NCBI RefSeq assembly: GCF_000521865.1
Contig: NZ_JAME01000004.1
Span: 62,001-126,000, forward strand
Direction: 5' to 3'
DNA from: Roseivivax isoporae LMG 25204
GTDB taxonomy: Bacteria > Pseudomonadota > Alphaproteobacteria > Rhodobacterales > Rhodobacteraceae
DNA length: 64,000 bases
A model generated the notes under the pieces. It was not told the DNA's origin and searched no databases. It saw only the letters and a list, made by a program, of their open reading frames with translations. The translations under genes were made by a program, and so were the position numbers. This document shows, piece by piece, positions 62,478 to 64,000 of the stretch. The first letter of the stretch is position 1. Every line of letters starts with the position of its first letter.

Positions 62478-63573
62478 CGTCACCCTTCAGACCGACCCCG
62501 AAAGCTTCGGCGCGGACGCCACCGACGAGGCGCGGCGCCAGGTCGAGATCTGCAATGCCTGCCGCTATTGCGAGGGCTACTGCTCGGTCTTCCCCGCGAT
62601 CACGCGGCAGAAGGTGTTCGCCTCGGGCGACATCACCCAGCTCGCGAACCTCTGCCACAATTGCCGCGGCTGCTACTACGCCTGCCAGTACACCGAACCG
62701 CACGAATTTGCGCTGAACCTGCCGCGCGCGCTGGCCGAGGTGCGGACCGAGAGCTGGGACCGCCTCGCCTGGCCCGGCGGTCTCAGCGAGACGTTCCAGA
62801 AGAGCGGGGTCGCTCTCGCCGGCGCGCTCGTCGCGGGCTTTGCCCTCATGTTCTTCGCCATCTCGGCCCTGCCGAGCGGCGGAGAGGGGTTCTACGCGCA
62901 TCTCGGCCACACGGCCATGGTGGCGATCTTCGCCCCGGCCTTCCTGCTGCCGCTTGCCGCCATGGGGGTGAGCCTGACGCGGTACTGGCGCGAGGTCGGC
63001 GGCACGCGGGTCACCTGGGCGGACCTCCGCGAGGCCGGCGCCTCGGCCGGCCGGCTCCGGAACCTCTCGGGCGGCCAGGGACAGGGCTGCAACTTCGAGG
63101 AGGGCGACCGCTACACGGACCGGCGGCGACAGATGCACCAGCTCGTGCTCTACGGCTTCCTTCTGTGCTTCGCCTCGACCTCCTCGGGCACGATCATGCA
63201 CTATGTCTTCGGCATGGAGGCGCCCTATGCCTGGTACGCGCTGCCGAAGCTCCTCGGCGTGCCCGGGGGCGTGATGCTGACCGTCGGCGCGCTGGGGCTC
63301 GCCTGGCTCCGGACCAAGGCCGATCCGGAGCTCGGCGCCCCGGACGTGAAGGGTGGCCAGATGGGTTTCGTGCTGCTCCTCGCCTTCGTGGGCCTGTCGG
63401 GGCTCGTTCTTTATGCCGCGACCGGAACCGCGGCGGTGCCGCTCCTGCTCGCCCTGCATCTCGGCAGCGTGCTCGCGCTCTTCCTGCTGATCCCGTATTC
63501 CAAGATGGCGCACGGCTTCTACCGTTTCGCGGCGCTCGTCCGCGAGGCCCAGATCGCGCGGGCCGCGTCATGA
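62467..63573 (+). CDS. tcuB: Tricarballylate utilisation protein: Fe-S/heme membrane electron carrier
   Basis: A 368-aa protein (CitB/TcuB family) that reoxidises the FADH2 of TcuA and hands electrons to the quinone pool. The N-terminal part has two [4Fe-4S] motifs, CNACRYCEGYCSVFP and CHNCRGCYYACQYTEPHEF. The rest has about six membrane helices with likely heme-binding His (for example in HQLVLYGFLLCF and HYVFGME). It overlaps tcuA and the next dehydrogenase gene (ATGA). Confidence 0.9.
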   Translation: MSLDVTLQTDPESFGADATDEARRQVEICNACRYCEGYCSVFPAITRQKVFASGDITQLANLCHNCRGCYYACQYTEPHEFALNLPRALAEVRTESWDRLAWPGGLSETFQKSGVALAGALVAGFALMFFAISALPSGGEGFYAHLGHTAMVAIFAPAFLLPLAAMGVSLTRYWREVGGTRVTWADLREAGASAGRLRNLSGGQGQGCNFEEGDRYTDRRRQMHQLVLYGFLLCFASTSSGTIMHYVFGMEAPYAWYALPKLLGVPGGVMLTVGALGLAWLRTKADPELGAPDVKGGQMGFVLLLAFVGLSGLVLYAATGTAAVPLLLALHLGSVLALFLLIPYSKMAHGFYRFAALVREAQIARAAS

Positions 63574-64000
63574 GCGGCGCAAGGCTCCTGATCCTCGAGG
63601 GCGACGGCATCGGGCCCGAGATCGTGGCGGCGACGCGCACGGTGCTCGACGCCTGCGACGCGGCCTACGGCCTCGCGCTGCGCCTCGAGACGGCGGAGAT
63701 CGGCTTTTCCGCCCTCGACGCGCACGGCACGACCATTCCCGACACCGTCGTCGCGGCTGCGCGCGCGGCGGACGGCGTGATCCTCGGCCCCGTGTCGCAC
63801 AACGACTATCCCCCGGTGGCCAAGGGCGGGCTCAATCCCTCGGGCGTGCTGCGCAAGTCGCTCGACCTCTATGCCAATATCCGTCCCGCCCGCACGCCCG
63901 AAGCCCTCGGTTTGCCGGGTCGCGCAGTGGACCTCGTGACGGTGCGGGAAAACACCGAGGGCTTCTATGCCGATCGCAACATGTTCGAGGGCCCGGGCGA
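63570..64000 (+). CDS. Isocitrate/isopropylmalate-family dehydrogenase, N-terminal part (3' truncated by window)
   Basis: The first 143 codons of a beta-decarboxylating dehydrogenase. Typical features are the start LLILEGDGIGPEIVAATR, the substrate loop LNPSGVLRKSLDLYANIRPAR and VRENTEGFY. The family includes isocitrate, isopropylmalate, tartrate and homoisocitrate dehydrogenases. The ATG overlaps the tcuB stop, so it belongs to the same operon. If TcuA makes cis-aconitate, an isocitrate-like product might be oxidised next, but the substrate class needs the missing part of the gene. Confidence 0.88.
   Translation, partial: MSGARLLILEGDGIGPEIVAATRTVLDACDAAYGLALRLETAEIGFSALDAHGTTIPDTVVAAARAADGVILGPVSHNDYPPVAKGGLNPSGVLRKSLDLYANIRPARTPEALGLPGRAVDLVTVRENTEGFYADRNMFEGPG

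Overview
The window reads as a chromosomal segment of a high-GC alphaproteobacterium, most likely of the Rhodobacterales/Roseobacter group. The evidence is gene content: a Rhodobacter-type PmtA next to phosphatidylserine synthase and decarboxylase, a membrane formate dehydrogenase locus with the accessory genes usual in that order, three TRAP-type transport loci, and very high GC with tightly overlapping ATGA/GTGA gene junctions. No rRNA, tRNA, CRISPR array, insertion sequence or integrase was seen. Both window edges cut genes. The genus cannot be named from the sequence alone.

Region 1 (1-12,036) is an aromatic/N-heterocycle catabolic locus. A forward operon encodes a Rieske oxygenase (reductase end, alpha, beta), an acyl-CoA ligase, a thiolase-fold protein lacking the nucleophilic Cys, a DUF35/degenerate-SDR fusion, an isatin-hydrolase-like cyclase and an SDR. 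A convergent pair encodes a Rid protein and a thioesterase. Divergent from that pair are a two-domain aminobenzoyl/salicylyl-CoA monooxygenase-reductase and a second SDR. The best reading is a peripheral route from an indole-acetate-type substrate through dioxindole-acetyl-CoA and isatin to 2-aminobenzoyl-CoA. The chemistry is inferred, not proven.

Region 2 (12,076-14,177) is phospholipid synthesis on the minus strand: Psd, PssA and PmtA, giving phosphatidylserine, phosphatidylethanolamine and methylated derivatives.

Region 3 (14,289-32,178) is a large respiratory formate dehydrogenase locus. A minus-strand arm (DUF6505, biotin/lipoate ligase-like protein, Mrp/NBP35, DUF6494, polyferredoxin) diverges from a plus-strand arm (DUF3305, DUF3306, TorD-like chaperone, TAT mini-protein, FdhA with Cys at the metal site, FdhB, cytochrome b FdhC, WD40-cytochrome c fusion, 41-aa membrane peptide). 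Cofactor genes follow: DUF2478, FdhD, MobA, MobB, MoeA and TusA. Together they cover cofactor synthesis, sulfuration, Fe-S loading, export and electron transfer.

Region 4 (32,243-38,582) is mixed: a PAS-GGDEF-EAL protein, a PQQ-type sugar dehydrogenase, a small cytochrome c, a CNNM/CorC-type membrane protein and a TSUP permease.

Region 5 (38,595-44,850) is a LacI-controlled operon: a DHDPS-family aldolase, a TAXI-TRAP binding protein broken by an in-frame amber codon, a fused TRAP permease and a PL22-like oligogalacturonate lyase homologue. Two LacI-type operator boxes sit in its promoter.

Region 6 (44,866-59,254) looks like one regulon under an FCD-type GntR regulator. A 15-bp box occurs in both divergent intergenic regions that bound it. 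It holds a DctPQM TRAP transporter, two MmgE/PrpD proteins, a nitroreductase-methyltransferase fusion, a PuuE-like deacetylase, an asparaginase-like protein, a cyclic amidohydrolase, a flavoprotein dehydrogenase, a cysteine hydrolase and a PEP-mutase/isocitrate-lyase-family enzyme. The set suggests catabolism of a cyclic amide or imide carboxylate whose identity is unknown.

Region 7 (59,268-64,000) is a tricarballylate-type locus: an AbrB-family membrane protein divergent from a second GntR regulator, TcuA, TcuB and the start of an isocitrate/isopropylmalate-type dehydrogenase. A perfect 9-bp inverted repeat lies between the divergent genes.
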